Shown here in pieces: positions 25,455 to 34,977 of a DNA stretch of 64,000 nucleotides (positions are counted from its first letter, which is position 1; each line of letters opens with the position of its first letter). The stretch covers positions 374,932 to 438,931 of the forward strand of contig JABWCQ010000002.1 of assembly GCA_013360195.1 (NCBI GenBank). The letters run 5' to 3'. The position numbers were made by a program, and so were the translations under genes. This DNA comes from a bacterium (GTDB taxonomy: Bacteria > Electryoneota > RPQS01). Below the pieces are notes generated by a model. The model searched no databases and was not told the origin of the DNA. It saw only the letters and a program-made list of their open reading frames with translations.

Positions 25455-26710
25455 AACATCCTCATTCAAATCTAGACATAATTTGCGGATTGGACATCGG
25501 GACGACAAAGATTGCGGCTATTATCGCTGCTCCAAGTATTGATGGCAGTCCGCAATTGCTCGGAATGGGATGCGTCCCATCGAGAGGGTTGCGCCGCGGT
25601 GTCGTTGTGAATCTTGAGCAAACCGCACATGATATCACCGAAGCAATTGGTTTGGCGCAGGAAAAGGCGGGCACGGAAGTCGAGTCTGTCTGGGTGGGAA
25701 TAGCAGGTGAACATGTGAAAAGCTTGAATTCCAGAGGTGTCATTCCGATTACGAGGTGGCGAGGCGAACAGACTGGCGAAGTAACGACCGGTGACGTCGA
25801 CAAGGTCGTTGAAGCGGCGCGAACAATACTCCTTCCTCCAGACCGAAGAGTCCTTCATGTACTTCCTCAAGAATACATGGTTGACGCTGAAGGCGGCATT
25901 AGAATGCCTATTGGAATGGCCGGTGTTCGGCTGGAGGCGGATGTCCACATAGTCCACTGTGCGGTATCCTCCGCTCAGAATATTGTCGCCTGCTGCAAAC
26001 GCGCCGGTGTTTCGGTGATTGACTTGATACTGGAGCCTCTTGCGTCGGCCGAAAGTGTGCTGACCGAAGACGAGAAGGAGCTCGGGGTGATTCTCCTCGA
26101 CTTTGGCGGTGGCACAACTGACGTCGCTGCATTCCAAGGAGGTTCAATTCGCCATACTGCGGTAATCGGATACGGCGGCGATTACATCACGCGTGACATT
26201 GCGATGGGATTGAGAACTCCGATGGATTCCGCTGAACAGATTAAAATCGAGCACGGCGCAGCCCACCACAGAGCGATTAGTCAGAATGACTTTCTCGAGA
26301 TACCTGGCATAGGCGGTCGTGAGCCGCGCGAGCTAAGCCGATCAATGCTGGTATCAATTATTGGTCCGCGCGTTGAAGAGATATTCGGAATTGCACGCGA
26401 TGAGCTGAAAAAGACACGAGTTCTGGAGCACATTGGTGCAGGTATAGTATTGACTGGTGGAGGTGCTTCTATGTCCGGCATGGCTGAAATTGCCGAAGAG
26501 ATCTTCGCATTGCCGGTTCGGATCGGTGCACCACAAGACATCATGATTCCCAATGACCTCGGGTTGGGTCCAAAGTTCGCTACCGCCGTTGGACTGGTGA
26601 AGCATGGCAATCGTCAATGGACGGAAGCAGCCAGAAGCGGCAGCAGATCCGAGTCTTGGACGACACGCACAACCTTTAGGGTCCGAAAGTTCTTTTCCGA
26701 GATTTTCTAA
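25451..26710 (+). CDS. ftsA: Cell division protein FtsA
   Basis: 419 residues, ATG overlapping the ftsQ stop by 4 bases. Actin-fold phosphate motifs 'CGLDIGTTKIAAIIA' and 'GVILLDFGGGTTDVAAF' and adenosine motif 'GIVLTGGGASMSGM' are present. A subdomain 1C stretch ('VWVGIAGEHVKSLNSRGVIP') is typical. The basic/aromatic end 'TTFRVRKFFSEIF' fits the amphipathic membrane-targeting helix. FtsA ties FtsZ filaments to the membrane. Confidence 0.96.
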   Translation: MKHPHSNLDIICGLDIGTTKIAAIIAAPSIDGSPQLLGMGCVPSRGLRRGVVVNLEQTAHDITEAIGLAQEKAGTEVESVWVGIAGEHVKSLNSRGVIPITRWRGEQTGEVTTGDVDKVVEAARTILLPPDRRVLHVLPQEYMVDAEGGIRMPIGMAGVRLEADVHIVHCAVSSAQNIVACCKRAGVSVIDLILEPLASAESVLTEDEKELGVILLDFGGGTTDVAAFQGGSIRHTAVIGYGGDYITRDIAMGLRTPMDSAEQIKIEHGAAHHRAISQNDFLEIPGIGGREPRELSRSMLVSIIGPRVEEIFGIARDELKKTRVLEHIGAGIVLTGGGASMSGMAEIAEEIFALPVRIGAPQDIMIPNDLGLGPKFATAVGLVKHGNRQWTEAARSGSRSESWTTRTTFRVRKFFSEIF

Positions 26711-26740
26711 CAGATTCACATATTTGAAGGAGTAACATCA

Positions 26741-27964
26741 ATGGCAGCTATGCAATTCATGTTCGCAGACAATTCTCTCGGCGCAAAAATGAAAGTGGTC
26801 GGAGTCGGTGGTGCCGGCGGAAATGCGCTGAATTGGATGATAGAGGCAGGCCTTAAAAACGTGGACTTCATCGCGGTCAATACCGACGCCCAGGCTCTGG
26901 ACACCAATTCCGCACCGCGCAAAATTCAAATTGGCACAGCATCAACGCGTGGTCTAGGGGCAGGCGCCAACCCGGCAGTTGGACGCGAGGCTGTCGAAGA
27001 GAATCGCGAAGAAATAAAGCAACTCCTTTCCGGAGCAGACATGGTGTTTGTGACGGCGGGAATGGGCGGCGGGACAGGGACGGGAGCGGCCCCGACAGTT
27101 GCTCAGATTGCAAGGGAGTGCGGAGCTCTTACGGTTGGAATTGTCACAAAACCATTCTCGTTCGAAGGTAAGAAGCGAATGGCGCATGCCATGGAGGGTA
27201 TTGAAGAGCTCCGAAGCCAGGTCGATACGTTGATAGTGATTCCAAATCAGAGATTAATCTCACTTGTCGATCGAAATACGTCGCTTGTTGACGCGTTCAA
27301 GCTGGCCGATAACGTATTATTGCACGCAACTCGGGGAATTTCGGACTTAATCACCGAGCCCGGTATGGTGAATCTTGATTTTGCCGATGTCCGTACTGTG
27401 ATGGCGGCCAAAGGTGATGCGCTTATGGGCGTTGGAGTTGGAACCGGAGAGCACAGAGCAGTTGAAGCGGCACAGCAAGCAATTTCCTCCCCCCTGCTCG
27501 AGGAGGTATCTATTGACGGCGCACGTTCGGTCTTGGTAAACATAACCGGCGGGAGCAACCTGACCTTAATGGATGTCGCCGATGCGACAACAGTTATTAC
27601 TGAAGCCGCAGGCGAGGAAGCAGAAGTGATCTTTGGAGCGGTTATTGACAAAAGTATTGACGATGAAGTTCGTGTTACCGTGATTGCCACGGGATTTAAC
27701 CGTGCCTCATCAACGTCTAGATCAAACGGTGCATTCAAGACCGCTTCATTGAACCGTCCGATTGCAATACAAGCAGAAGGATCTTCGGTAATCCGCAGAG
27801 AACCTGTGAGAATCGAGAAAGTCCTGGAGAGCTTTCCGATAAATGTGCAGCCCCTGACAAGGGAGGTCAATGGACGCCTCGAACCGGTAGTCGTTGGTGA
27901 TGAAGGTGAAGGCACCTTGGACGACTTCGAAGTTCCAACCTTTCTTCGCAGGCAAATGGACTAA
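26741..27964 (+). CDS. ftsZ: Cell division GTPase FtsZ
   Basis: 407 residues. A good ribosome-binding site (GAAGGAG, 26726-26732) with 8-base spacing supports the ATG. The tubulin signature is '[13 protein letters not shown]'; '[14 protein letters not shown]' and 'NTDAQALD' bind GTP and the T7 loop reads '[11 protein letters not shown]'. A variable linker ends in the conserved C-terminal peptide '[15 protein letters not shown]', which binds FtsA. Forms the division ring. Last gene of the cluster, followed by a terminator. Confidence 0.97.
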   Translation: MAAMQFMFADNSLGAKMKVVGVGGAGGNALNWMIEAGLKNVDFIAVNTDAQALDTNSAPRKIQIGTASTRGLGAGANPAVGREAVEENREEIKQLLSGADMVFVTAGMGGGTGTGAAPTVAQIARECGALTVGIVTKPFSFEGKKRMAHAMEGIEELRSQVDTLIVIPNQRLISLVDRNTSLVDAFKLADNVLLHATRGISDLITEPGMVNLDFADVRTVMAAKGDALMGVGVGTGEHRAVEAAQQAISSPLLEEVSIDGARSVLVNITGGSNLTLMDVADATTVITEAAGEEAEVIFGAVIDKSIDDEVRVTVIATGFNRASSTSRSNGAFKTASLNRPIAIQAEGSSVIRREPVRIEKVLESFPINVQPLTREVNGRLEPVVVGDEGEGTLDDFEVPTFLRRQMD

Positions 27965-27987
27965 GCGTATCGCTTTGTTAGACATAG

Positions 27988-28014
27988 AAAGGCCTCGGAT
28001 CTCCGAGGCCTTTT
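27988..28014 (+). terminator. Terminator after ftsZ
   Basis: GGCCTCGGA (27991-27999) and TCCGAGGCC (28002-28010) form a 9-bp stem with a 2-base centre, flanked by AAA and TTTT. It marks the end of the dcw transcription unit. Confidence 0.85.
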
Positions 28015-28067
28015 CGCTTGCCATTCAGCAGGATTTTGGTTATTTTCCAGTAAGGCATTCTAACAAC

Positions 28068-29132
28068 ATGAATCGAGGGAAAATGGACTTCAAACTCCTG
28101 AAAAAGTTATGTGAAAGTCACGCGGTTTCCGGACGCGAAGAAGGTATTCGCGCCTTAATCAGATCGGAATTTGAACGACTCGGGCTTTCAGTTTCTGTTG
28201 ATGCGATGGGTAACATGACCGCGCTCAAGAAAGGGACCGGCAAGAAGAAGGTGATGCTGGCTGGGCACATGGATGAAATCGGATTCATAGTCTCACACAT
28301 CGACAAAGATGGCTTCTTGAGATTTCAACCCCTCGGGGGCTTCGATGCTCGAACTCTAATGAGCCAACGAGTATATGTACACACTTCCAAAAAAAGGCTT
28401 CTTGGCGTAATGGGAACGCGCCCGGTGCATGTCTTGAAGGATGAAGAAAAGAAAAAGATTCTGGATGTTACTGATTACTACGTGGATCTCGGTTTACCGG
28501 CAAAGGAAGTCGAGAAACTGGTTGAGTTAGGCGATCCAATCACAATGGCACGGGAACTGGACGAAATCGGCGCGTGTCTGACCGGAAAGTCAATTGACAA
28601 TCGATTCGGTGTGTGGCTTATGATTGAAGCGCTTAAGCTTGTCAAGAAGCACTCCGTAAACATCTACGCAGTTGCAACAACACAGGAAGAAGTTGGTATA
28701 CGCGGTGCCATTGCGGCCGCCCGCGACGTGCATCCCGACGTTGGCATTGCGCTGGACGTAACCATCGCCTCTGACATTCCCGGTTCTGCTCCGCAAGATT
28801 ATGTCACGAAAATAGGCGGCGGCGCGTGTATCAAGGTCATGGACGGTTCCATGATCTCGAATCCCAAAATTGTCAGAGAGCTGAAGGATATCGCAACAAA
28901 AAAGAAAATTCCTTGGCAATATGAGATCCTGCCGCGTGGTGGAACCGATGGCGGCGGCATGCGGATGGTCTCGGGCAATACAGCTGTGGCTGCAATCTCA
29001 GTTGCCCTCAGATATGTGCATTCTACAGTAGAAATGGTTAGCAAGTCGGATCTTGAAGCCTGTGTGAAGCTGCTTGCGGCTTACTTGGAGGGTACTTCAG
29101 GAGACGGCTATGTCTTAGACGAAAAACTGTAG
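28068..29132 (+). CDS. M42 family aminopeptidase
   Basis: 354 residues from ATG 28068; ATG 28083 is a second possibility with GAGGGA too close upstream. The frame is open further left, but that part overlaps ftsZ and its terminator. Metal-binding motifs of the M42 (glutamyl/deblocking aminopeptidase, 'CelM') family are visible: 'MLAGHMDEIGF', 'SIDNRFGVWLM', the catalytic glutamate pair 'TTQEEVGIRGA', 'ALDVT' and the C-terminal 'LRYVHSTVE' histidine. A cytoplasmic two-metal enzyme forming 12-subunit tetrahedra in known members; it trims peptides. Not functionally tied to the dcw cluster. Confidence 0.92.
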   Translation: MNRGKMDFKLLKKLCESHAVSGREEGIRALIRSEFERLGLSVSVDAMGNMTALKKGTGKKKVMLAGHMDEIGFIVSHIDKDGFLRFQPLGGFDARTLMSQRVYVHTSKKRLLGVMGTRPVHVLKDEEKKKILDVTDYYVDLGLPAKEVEKLVELGDPITMARELDEIGACLTGKSIDNRFGVWLMIEALKLVKKHSVNIYAVATTQEEVGIRGAIAAARDVHPDVGIALDVTIASDIPGSAPQDYVTKIGGGACIKVMDGSMISNPKIVRELKDIATKKKIPWQYEILPRGGTDGGGMRMVSGNTAVAAISVALRYVHSTVEMVSKSDLEACVKLLAAYLEGTSGDGYVLDEKL

Positions 29133-29153
29133 CCGATGCAGTAGGGCAAAACA

Positions 29154-29183
29154 CGAAAGCCCCGCCGATTGGCGGGGCTTTCG
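29154..29183. terminator. Bidirectional terminator between M42 peptidase and subtilase
   Basis: CGAAAGCCCCGCC (29154-29166), loop GATT, GGCGGGGCTTTCG (29171-29183): a perfect 13-bp stem between convergent genes. Same GCCCCG core as the terminator at 7074. Confidence 0.85.
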
Positions 29184-29200
29184 TGCAATCTAACCTATAT

Positions 29201-31924
29201 CTACTTGAGCAATATCACACGTTGCGTATGGCTCCGTCTGTCAACGGAAACATTCAGCCAGTATGAACCGCTTGACAGGTTACTGCCATCAATATGAACT
29301 TTATGCTGACCTGCGGGGACATCTCGATCGGCGATTAGGGTAACCTGACGGCCCAGGACATCGTGAAGAGTTACACGAACTCGAGCGTTTCTGGCAAGTT
29401 CAAGCTCAACCGATGCCTCTGGATTGAAAGGATTGGGGTACGCAGAGGATACACTGAAATCAAGCGGAAGTTGACCGGGATTCTCGTCAACGTCTGATAC
29501 GGCGCCAAACCAGTTCATCACCCTTCGAATAACCTCTCTGTGATGCGCCGTGCCAACGGCCCCGCATGCTGCCTCAAGCGCGAAACCGAAATAAACTGTC
29601 TTGTACGTGGAATTCTCGTATCTAATCGCACCGCCAAGACCGTTTGAGTTGTATGTGTAACAAATCACTCCGCCGTTTGCAGCTGACAGAACAGATGGGC
29701 TCGCACTGCCGTTTCCGCCGCAACCACCGCCAATCAGGACGAGATTTGCGCCGTCTGAAATAGGATCACCGCTCACTCCCGTCAACTGAGTTGAACCGGA
29801 TGCCCCTCCGCTTTGACTATGAAGGTAATCGCTGTAGAAAGTACTGTTGCGAACATCTGTATCTTCATCAATTCCTTGCCCGGCAAGAAATAGATTGCCT
29901 CCGGCATCGAGAAATGATTGCAACGCACTCCTGTCTCCAGCCGTCAATGTATTACTCTGCTCATTGCCGCAGGCCCAGATAACGTTGTCATAATGATTCA
30001 ACAATGCAGATGTCACAGAACCATTCAACACCGTTGAATGATCGTCATAATTGAATCCGCCGGCGGCCAAAGCTGTGCCGTAAAATGCCGAAAAAAAAGT
30101 TCCGTTGTCGTCATCGACAACAAGGGTCGGTGCCCGTCCAATTCGAAGTGTCGCGGTTCTATTCAGTCTCACATTTCCGTCAAGAATGAACTCAACATTC
30201 AACGATGCTGTATAGGCCCAAGGAACGTTCGAACCACAGGAAATCGTGGCAGTGGGGCTTGTTAACACGGTTGACTCGCCGCTGCCAAGTGACTGTATCG
30301 TGTAATTGACGTTATTCAGAGTCAAGTTAGGATCATCGGTTGATACATTCACAACCGTGTTCAGAGCCGGAAACCACCCTTCAGCATTGCTCACCTCAAA
30401 ATGCAGCTGCGCCGTCTCATTCATCTCTAATCTTCCGTCCGCGTCAGGATCGCCGCTGATTGTCGTAGCGTCTACGCTCAGATTCGGCAGGAGTGACGCA
30501 AGTGCATTTGCAGCATCCACCCTGCCCCAACCCAAATCGGTCGAGTCATAGTCCGGGTTTTCATCCTGTATGTCTTCGGCACTTTGAAGAACAACATCCC
30601 GCAATTGACCGTTATTCAGGTCAGGCAGAATCGACCAAACAAGCGCAAAGATGCCCGCAGCATTCGGGCTAGCCATGGACGTGCCTTGAGAATTTGCGTA
30701 TCCGTTATTCGTGCTGAGTGATTGGACTCCGCCGCCCGGTGCAAAGCAATCCACATGCGATCCAAAATTCGAGAAGCTGGAAACCAGGTCATTCTGGTCA
30801 ACGGAACCCACGCACACAACATTCTGGTATCCGCATGGATACTGCATCTGGTTATTACCGTCGTTTCCGGATGCCGCACAGATCAAAGCGCCGCTCGCCC
30901 ATGCCGCTTGAATCGTATTGTTCACTTGATTGCTGAATCCCGGCCCCCCGTAGGACAGATTGATAATGTCAACACCGTGCGCCACAGCCCAATTCATAGT
31001 AGAAATGGCAGCCGACGTAACAATCAAACCTTCACCATTTGCAGGTTGGTAACCGGCGCGGCTAGCCATGATCTTCAAGTTCCAGCAAACTCCGGCTACT
31101 CCGATTTCATTGTTCCCGACTGCTCCAATCAATCCCAGAACATGCGTGCCATGATTACCCGTGCTCCTTGTATCATTGTCAGGAGTGTCAACATCTTCCC
31201 CCGGAGCACCGCCTCCAATGTTGTCAATGAAATCCCAGCCGATTAAGTCGTCGGGATATCCATTTCCGTCGTCGTCGGCTCCGTTCAAGTCATCTATGTC
31301 ACCGGGATAATCACCGTCCCAGTATGGATCATTGTCATTGTCAAGATCCTCACCAGGATTTACCCAAAGATTCCCTCGGGCATCCGGATGCGGCCACCAG
31401 AATCCGTTGTCTACCGCGACTGCTTGGAGATCCATACTTCCTTGACCAAAATCCCATGCTTCCGGACAGCTCATGAGGACCTTATCCCACTGCTGATTCC
31501 ATTGAATGTCATTGGGTATTTGTTCCATCGAACGGAGCAAAAAGTCCGGCTCCGCATCAACTACTTCCGGTAAAGAAAGAAAAGCCTCTCGCACTTCGAG
31601 AACATCAAAGTGTTCCGGAAAGCGGAGGACAACCAGTCGCTCCGCATCAGGTGCGACGGGCAACCGCGATAACACGCCGTCGGGCACAATGCGATAGATT
31701 CCATTCACTTGAAATCGCGTCAGCAGCATGTCTACATTCGAAACCCCTAAAGAAAGCGCACCTACTCCCTTTTCGACGGTTTGGATGGAGCCAACGGAGC
31801 TTTGGAAGTTCACCATTAATCTGCCCGGCAGCCATTCCGTGCCGTCCGGGTATGGACTACTTGAAGCCAGTGCCCATAAGGGCATTAGCACAACGCTTAG
31901 AAACAAGCGAAAACTGCGATTCAC
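29201..31924 (-). CDS. Secreted S8 subtilisin-like peptidase with C-terminal sorting domain
   Basis: 907 residues. Signal peptide (1-20), an inhibitor-like propeptide (about 25-130), then the S8 domain with D172, H258 ('HGTHVLG'), oxyanion N354 and S416 ('GTSMASPNAAG'). The catalytic aspartate sits in 'AVDNGF' rather than the usual DTG/DSG. An acidic, Ca-binding-like insertion (about 190-250, 'DDLNGADDDGNGYPDD') lies between D and H. After the peptidase come a beta-sandwich, a DUF-like region resembling a glutamine-amidotransferase fold ('LVVDDDNGTFFSAFYG', 'NLFLAGQGIDED') and a C-terminal FlgD-like domain starting 'YPNPFNPEASVELEL'. Paralogue of the upstream gene; the two may form an operon. 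Substrate unknown. Confidence 0.9.
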   Translation of the reverse strand: MNRSFRLFLSVVLMPLWALASSSPYPDGTEWLPGRLMVNFQSSVGSIQTVEKGVGALSLGVSNVDMLLTRFQVNGIYRIVPDGVLSRLPVAPDAERLVVLRFPEHFDVLEVREAFLSLPEVVDAEPDFLLRSMEQIPNDIQWNQQWDKVLMSCPEAWDFGQGSMDLQAVAVDNGFWWPHPDARGNLWVNPGEDLDNDNDPYWDGDYPGDIDDLNGADDDGNGYPDDLIGWDFIDNIGGGAPGEDVDTPDNDTRSTGNHGTHVLGLIGAVGNNEIGVAGVCWNLKIMASRAGYQPANGEGLIVTSAAISTMNWAVAHGVDIINLSYGGPGFSNQVNNTIQAAWASGALICAASGNDGNNQMQYPCGYQNVVCVGSVDQNDLVSSFSNFGSHVDCFAPGGGVQSLSTNNGYANSQGTSMASPNAAGIFALVWSILPDLNNGQLRDVVLQSAEDIQDENPDYDSTDLGWGRVDAANALASLLPNLSVDATTISGDPDADGRLEMNETAQLHFEVSNAEGWFPALNTVVNVSTDDPNLTLNNVNYTIQSLGSGESTVLTSPTATISCGSNVPWAYTASLNVEFILDGNVRLNRTATLRIGRAPTLVVDDDNGTFFSAFYGTALAAGGFNYDDHSTVLNGSVTSALLNHYDNVIWACGNEQSNTLTAGDRSALQSFLDAGGNLFLAGQGIDEDTDVRNSTFYSDYLHSQSGGASGSTQLTGVSGDPISDGANLVLIGGGCGGNGSASPSVLSAANGGVICYTYNSNGLGGAIRYENSTYKTVYFGFALEAACGAVGTAHHREVIRRVMNWFGAVSDVDENPGQLPLDFSVSSAYPNPFNPEASVELELARNARVRVTLHDVLGRQVTLIADRDVPAGQHKVHIDGSNLSSGSYWLNVSVDRRSHTQRVILLK

Positions 31925-31977
31925 GGTTGATCCCTTTCCTGTATCCAGCTGATTCCCGGGAGAGAACCAAGATTAGT

Positions 31978-34692
31978 CTATTTCAGCAGCACCATTTTGA
32001 CGGTTTGCACTTTGTCATTTCCGGCCAGACGTGCGAAGTACACGCCAGTGGAAAGCCCTTCGCCGTTAAATTGCACTGAATGCATGCCCGGTTGAACGAC
32101 GCCGTTAACAAGCGTCTGAACAAGCCGCCCCTGAATATCATAAACACTCAATTCGACGTTCGTAGACGAAGAGACCTCAAACCGGACGTCGCTTGTAGGA
32201 TTGAATGGATTGGGGTAATTCCCAATCAAAGTGAATGAAGCAGGGATGCTGGCTGGCACAAACTCCTCAGCGTCAAGCGAGACTCCCCACCAGTCAAGCG
32301 TGCGCTGCAACACAACGGAGTAGTGACTCGTTCCTGCCAGACCGCACGCGGCCTCAAGAGAAAATGCGAAATACAAGACCTTGTGAGCGCCGTCATACAT
32401 CACCGCACCGACTCCGCCGACATTCGTGTATTCAAAGGCGGCAATACTTCCATTCACTGGCAGAATCTTATCGGGTCCAATCTGTCCGTTGTTGGCACAG
32501 CTGCCGCCTTGAAGAAGTAGATTAAGATCGCCAAATGTCGTGTTGCCGGTTGCGCCGCGAACCACACGATCGCCTGCGGCATCACCGTCAGAAGCGGCAT
32601 GCAAATAATCTGCAAAAAAGGACTCACCGGAAATATCGTTACGAATACCTTGTCCGCTGATAAGCAGTTTTCCGCCGCCGTTCAAATAGTTTGCCAACGC
32701 ATTCCTTTCGTCTTGCGAAAGTGTGTTGGCAGTCTCATTGCCGCATACCCAAAACACTGCGGGATAATGCACAAGTTCACTGCCAGGAACACTGCCGTCA
32801 AGCGAACTCGACCACATATCGGGAACGGCTCCCATCTCGTCAAGCTCATCGAACATGAATCTCTGGAAGTTGGCCGAACCGTCATCGTCAACCACGAGGA
32901 CCCTTCCCCGTCCCACACGCATTGTGTAATTGACTGTACGATCAAATCCTTCGGCTGTTGTGATTGCAACATCCAACGTAAGCCAGAATGCGTCCGGGAT
33001 CGTCCCGGCTGTGAGGGTCACTTCAACGCTTTGCGCCTGTCCGGGAGCCAGCATGGCGATTGATTGAGATCCGTTTGACACAGTTACTGACGGATCGCTG
33101 GAAGTCACATTAAGTTGAATATTTGTTGCCGTTGCCCAGTTTGGATCCGCGGCAATAACCATTGTAAGAGTACCGCTCTCACCTGTTTCCAGTCGACCGT
33201 CGCTGTCGCCGGAATTGTCAAGGAGTGAGCTCGAGGTGACGGACAGGCTGGGAAGAAGCATTGAGGCTGCTGTCTCAACGTCCACTCGCCCGGCGCCGAG
33301 CAACCCTATATAGTTTGGATTGATCGCATCGATATTTGTTGCAGACACATAGATCAAATCGCGAAGCGAAGAATTCGTGAAGTCAGGGAACAGCGCCCAC
33401 AACAATGCCGCCGCACCGGCTGCATTGGGCGAAGCCATGGACGTCCCATCCCACGCCTGGTATCCGCCTTCCCGCACGGTGCTCATAATGCCCACGCCCG
33501 GCGCCGAAATGTCCGTCCAGGCGCCATAATTTGAAAAGCCGGCCTTCTGGTCATTGGAATTGGTTGCGTTAACTGCAATGACATCATTGTATCCCGCCGG
33601 GTAGTGAATCCCACTGACGTTGTCATTCCCTGAAGCACCAAACAGAAGCAATCCTGCTTGCCAGGCCGCTACAGTTGCCGATGAAGCAATATTCGAAAAT
33701 CCTGGTCCACCGTAGGACATGTTGATGATATCAGCACCGTTGGCAATAGAGTAATATGTTCCCGGGACGGTGGCGGATTGCGGCATGTAACCTTGACCGT
33801 CGCTGGCCAGATATCCGCAGCGCAGGGCCATCAATTTGCCTACCCAGGAGAAGCCGGCAATACCAATCTCATTATTCCCCTGAGCGACCATGATTCCTCC
33901 GACATGGGTACCATGCGACTCAAGTCCGTACATATCATTGTCCTGCTGTGTATCACAATCTTCACCACCGGCACAGCCTCCGATGCCTGAAATGAAGTCC
34001 CAGCCAAGGAAATCATCCGCATAGCCGTTGCCATCATCATCGGCACCGTTCAGGTCATCGATGTCCCCTGGGTAATCAGACTCTGTAAAAGGCTCCTGAT
34101 CGCCGTCAAGGTCTTCACCGGGGTTGACCCAGAGTATATCACGCAAATCGGGATGCCTCCAATCCACACCGGTGTCCAAGCCCGAACAGATGATTTCGGG
34201 GCTTCCGGTCGTCAAATCCCATACAGCTGGCGCGCCCATTAACGACTTGTCATATTGGCTGTTCCAACGATCATCATTCGGTATTCTAAATAGCCTTTGC
34301 AAGACGTCAGGCTCAGCGTACTTAACGTAAGGAGTAGCCAGTAACGCGTCCAGGAACGCCAACACGGGGTACTCAGTTCTGAACTTCAGCAAGTACGTCC
34401 TGTATGCGTCAGGCGAAGCTGTTGGCACCTTGTCAAGGATTGCATCCGGTATCAACCGGGACATGGACGTGCACTCAAATTCTCTGAAAACCGCGTCCAA
34501 CTGTTCGGAACCGACACTAACGATTCCATCCCCGCCAATTACCGGCTCCATTTCTTCTCCGGCATCAGACAGCACTACCAGTGCTCTGCCGTTCAAATAA
34601 TCGACTCCGTACCAACGCTCGCCGGAACCTGCGGCAGCGATTGTACACAGACCCAAAACCCAAATAGCCAATCCCACGTTCCTCAGCTTCAT
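31978..34692 (-). CDS. Secreted S8 subtilisin-like peptidase, paralogue
   Basis: 904 residues from ATG 34692, chosen because it puts a signal peptide ('VGLAIWVLGLCTIAAAG') at the N-terminus. Catalytic D173 ('GLDTGVDWRHPD'), H260 ('HGTHVGG') and S418 ('GTSMASPNAAG'). The same domain order as its neighbour: propeptide, S8 domain with acidic insertion, beta-sandwich, 'VLVVDDDGSANFQ' domain and a C-terminal 'YPNPFNPTSDVRFEVS' domain. Proteins with this tail are exported and anchored or released by type IX-like machinery in Bacteroidota; whether that machinery exists here cannot be seen. A tandem duplication with substantial divergence. Confidence 0.9.
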   Translation of the reverse strand: MKLRNVGLAIWVLGLCTIAAAGSGERWYGVDYLNGRALVVLSDAGEEMEPVIGGDGIVSVGSEQLDAVFREFECTSMSRLIPDAILDKVPTASPDAYRTYLLKFRTEYPVLAFLDALLATPYVKYAEPDVLQRLFRIPNDDRWNSQYDKSLMGAPAVWDLTTGSPEIICSGLDTGVDWRHPDLRDILWVNPGEDLDGDQEPFTESDYPGDIDDLNGADDDGNGYADDFLGWDFISGIGGCAGGEDCDTQQDNDMYGLESHGTHVGGIMVAQGNNEIGIAGFSWVGKLMALRCGYLASDGQGYMPQSATVPGTYYSIANGADIINMSYGGPGFSNIASSATVAAWQAGLLLFGASGNDNVSGIHYPAGYNDVIAVNATNSNDQKAGFSNYGAWTDISAPGVGIMSTVREGGYQAWDGTSMASPNAAGAAALLWALFPDFTNSSLRDLIYVSATNIDAINPNYIGLLGAGRVDVETAASMLLPSLSVTSSSLLDNSGDSDGRLETGESGTLTMVIAADPNWATATNIQLNVTSSDPSVTVSNGSQSIAMLAPGQAQSVEVTLTAGTIPDAFWLTLDVAITTAEGFDRTVNYTMRVGRGRVLVVDDDGSANFQRFMFDELDEMGAVPDMWSSSLDGSVPGSELVHYPAVFWVCGNETANTLSQDERNALANYLNGGGKLLISGQGIRNDISGESFFADYLHAASDGDAAGDRVVRGATGNTTFGDLNLLLQGGSCANNGQIGPDKILPVNGSIAAFEYTNVGGVGAVMYDGAHKVLYFAFSLEAACGLAGTSHYSVVLQRTLDWWGVSLDAEEFVPASIPASFTLIGNYPNPFNPTSDVRFEVSSSTNVELSVYDIQGRLVQTLVNGVVQPGMHSVQFNGEGLSTGVYFARLAGNDKVQTVKMVLLK

Positions 34693-34787
34693 CCATTCAC
34701 TCCGTTTTGCGGGCAGACACCAAACCATCCCCCAGAGCTGCCCCAATGGGAGAACGAGCTGAAAGCTCACGACAGTTTCAATCTTCT

Positions 34788-34816
34788 AAACTAACGATAC
34801 CATGCAATAAAGTCAA
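34788..34816 (-). promoter_or_regulatory. Possible promoter of the subtilase pair
   Basis: On the minus strand TTGACT (34816-34811), 17-base spacer and TAGTTT (34793-34788). The -35 equals those before mraZ and the HTH/receiver gene; the -10 is weak. It gives a leader of about 90 bases before ATG 34692. Confidence 0.35.
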
Positions 34817-34874
34817 TGTTTACACTAACTTTCAGCACATCATGGGCCATCACAAATCAAGTACTTAAATTAAT

Positions 34875-34913
34875 AAAAAACAAGCGGCAAGTCCTCTTAT
34901 TGCGACTTGCCGC
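34875..34913 (-). terminator. Terminator after pilQ
   Basis: GCGGCAAGT and ACTTGCCGC form a 9-bp stem (34884-34892 with 34905-34913) with a 12-base loop; on the minus strand it is followed by TTGTTTTTTATT. It closes the long pilus gene series. The rest of the 285-base gap to 34692 holds only the possible promoter above. Confidence 0.8.
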
Positions 34914-34977
34914 CATGCAATCCGTGCATGATTGCGTGCAGGGGAATGCGATGTCCTCCTACACCTGTTTATCTATA

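Noticed and set aside
25472-26137. A 221-residue antisense open frame within ftsA
   Set aside because: Entirely covered by the conserved ftsA frame, with no family match by eye and a low-complexity basic composition.
27247-27915. A 222-residue antisense open frame within ftsZ
   Set aside because: Complement of conserved FtsZ codons; serine-rich and unlike any domain; no upstream ribosome-binding site.
27894-28067. Upstream extension of the M42 peptidase
   Set aside because: The frame is open, but it overlaps the end of ftsZ and crosses its terminator; the protein family starts at the later ATG.
34915-34940. A second hairpin (GCAATC / GATTGC) after pilQ
   Set aside because: Short 6-bp stem without a T tract, and a better terminator lies downstream at 34875-34913.
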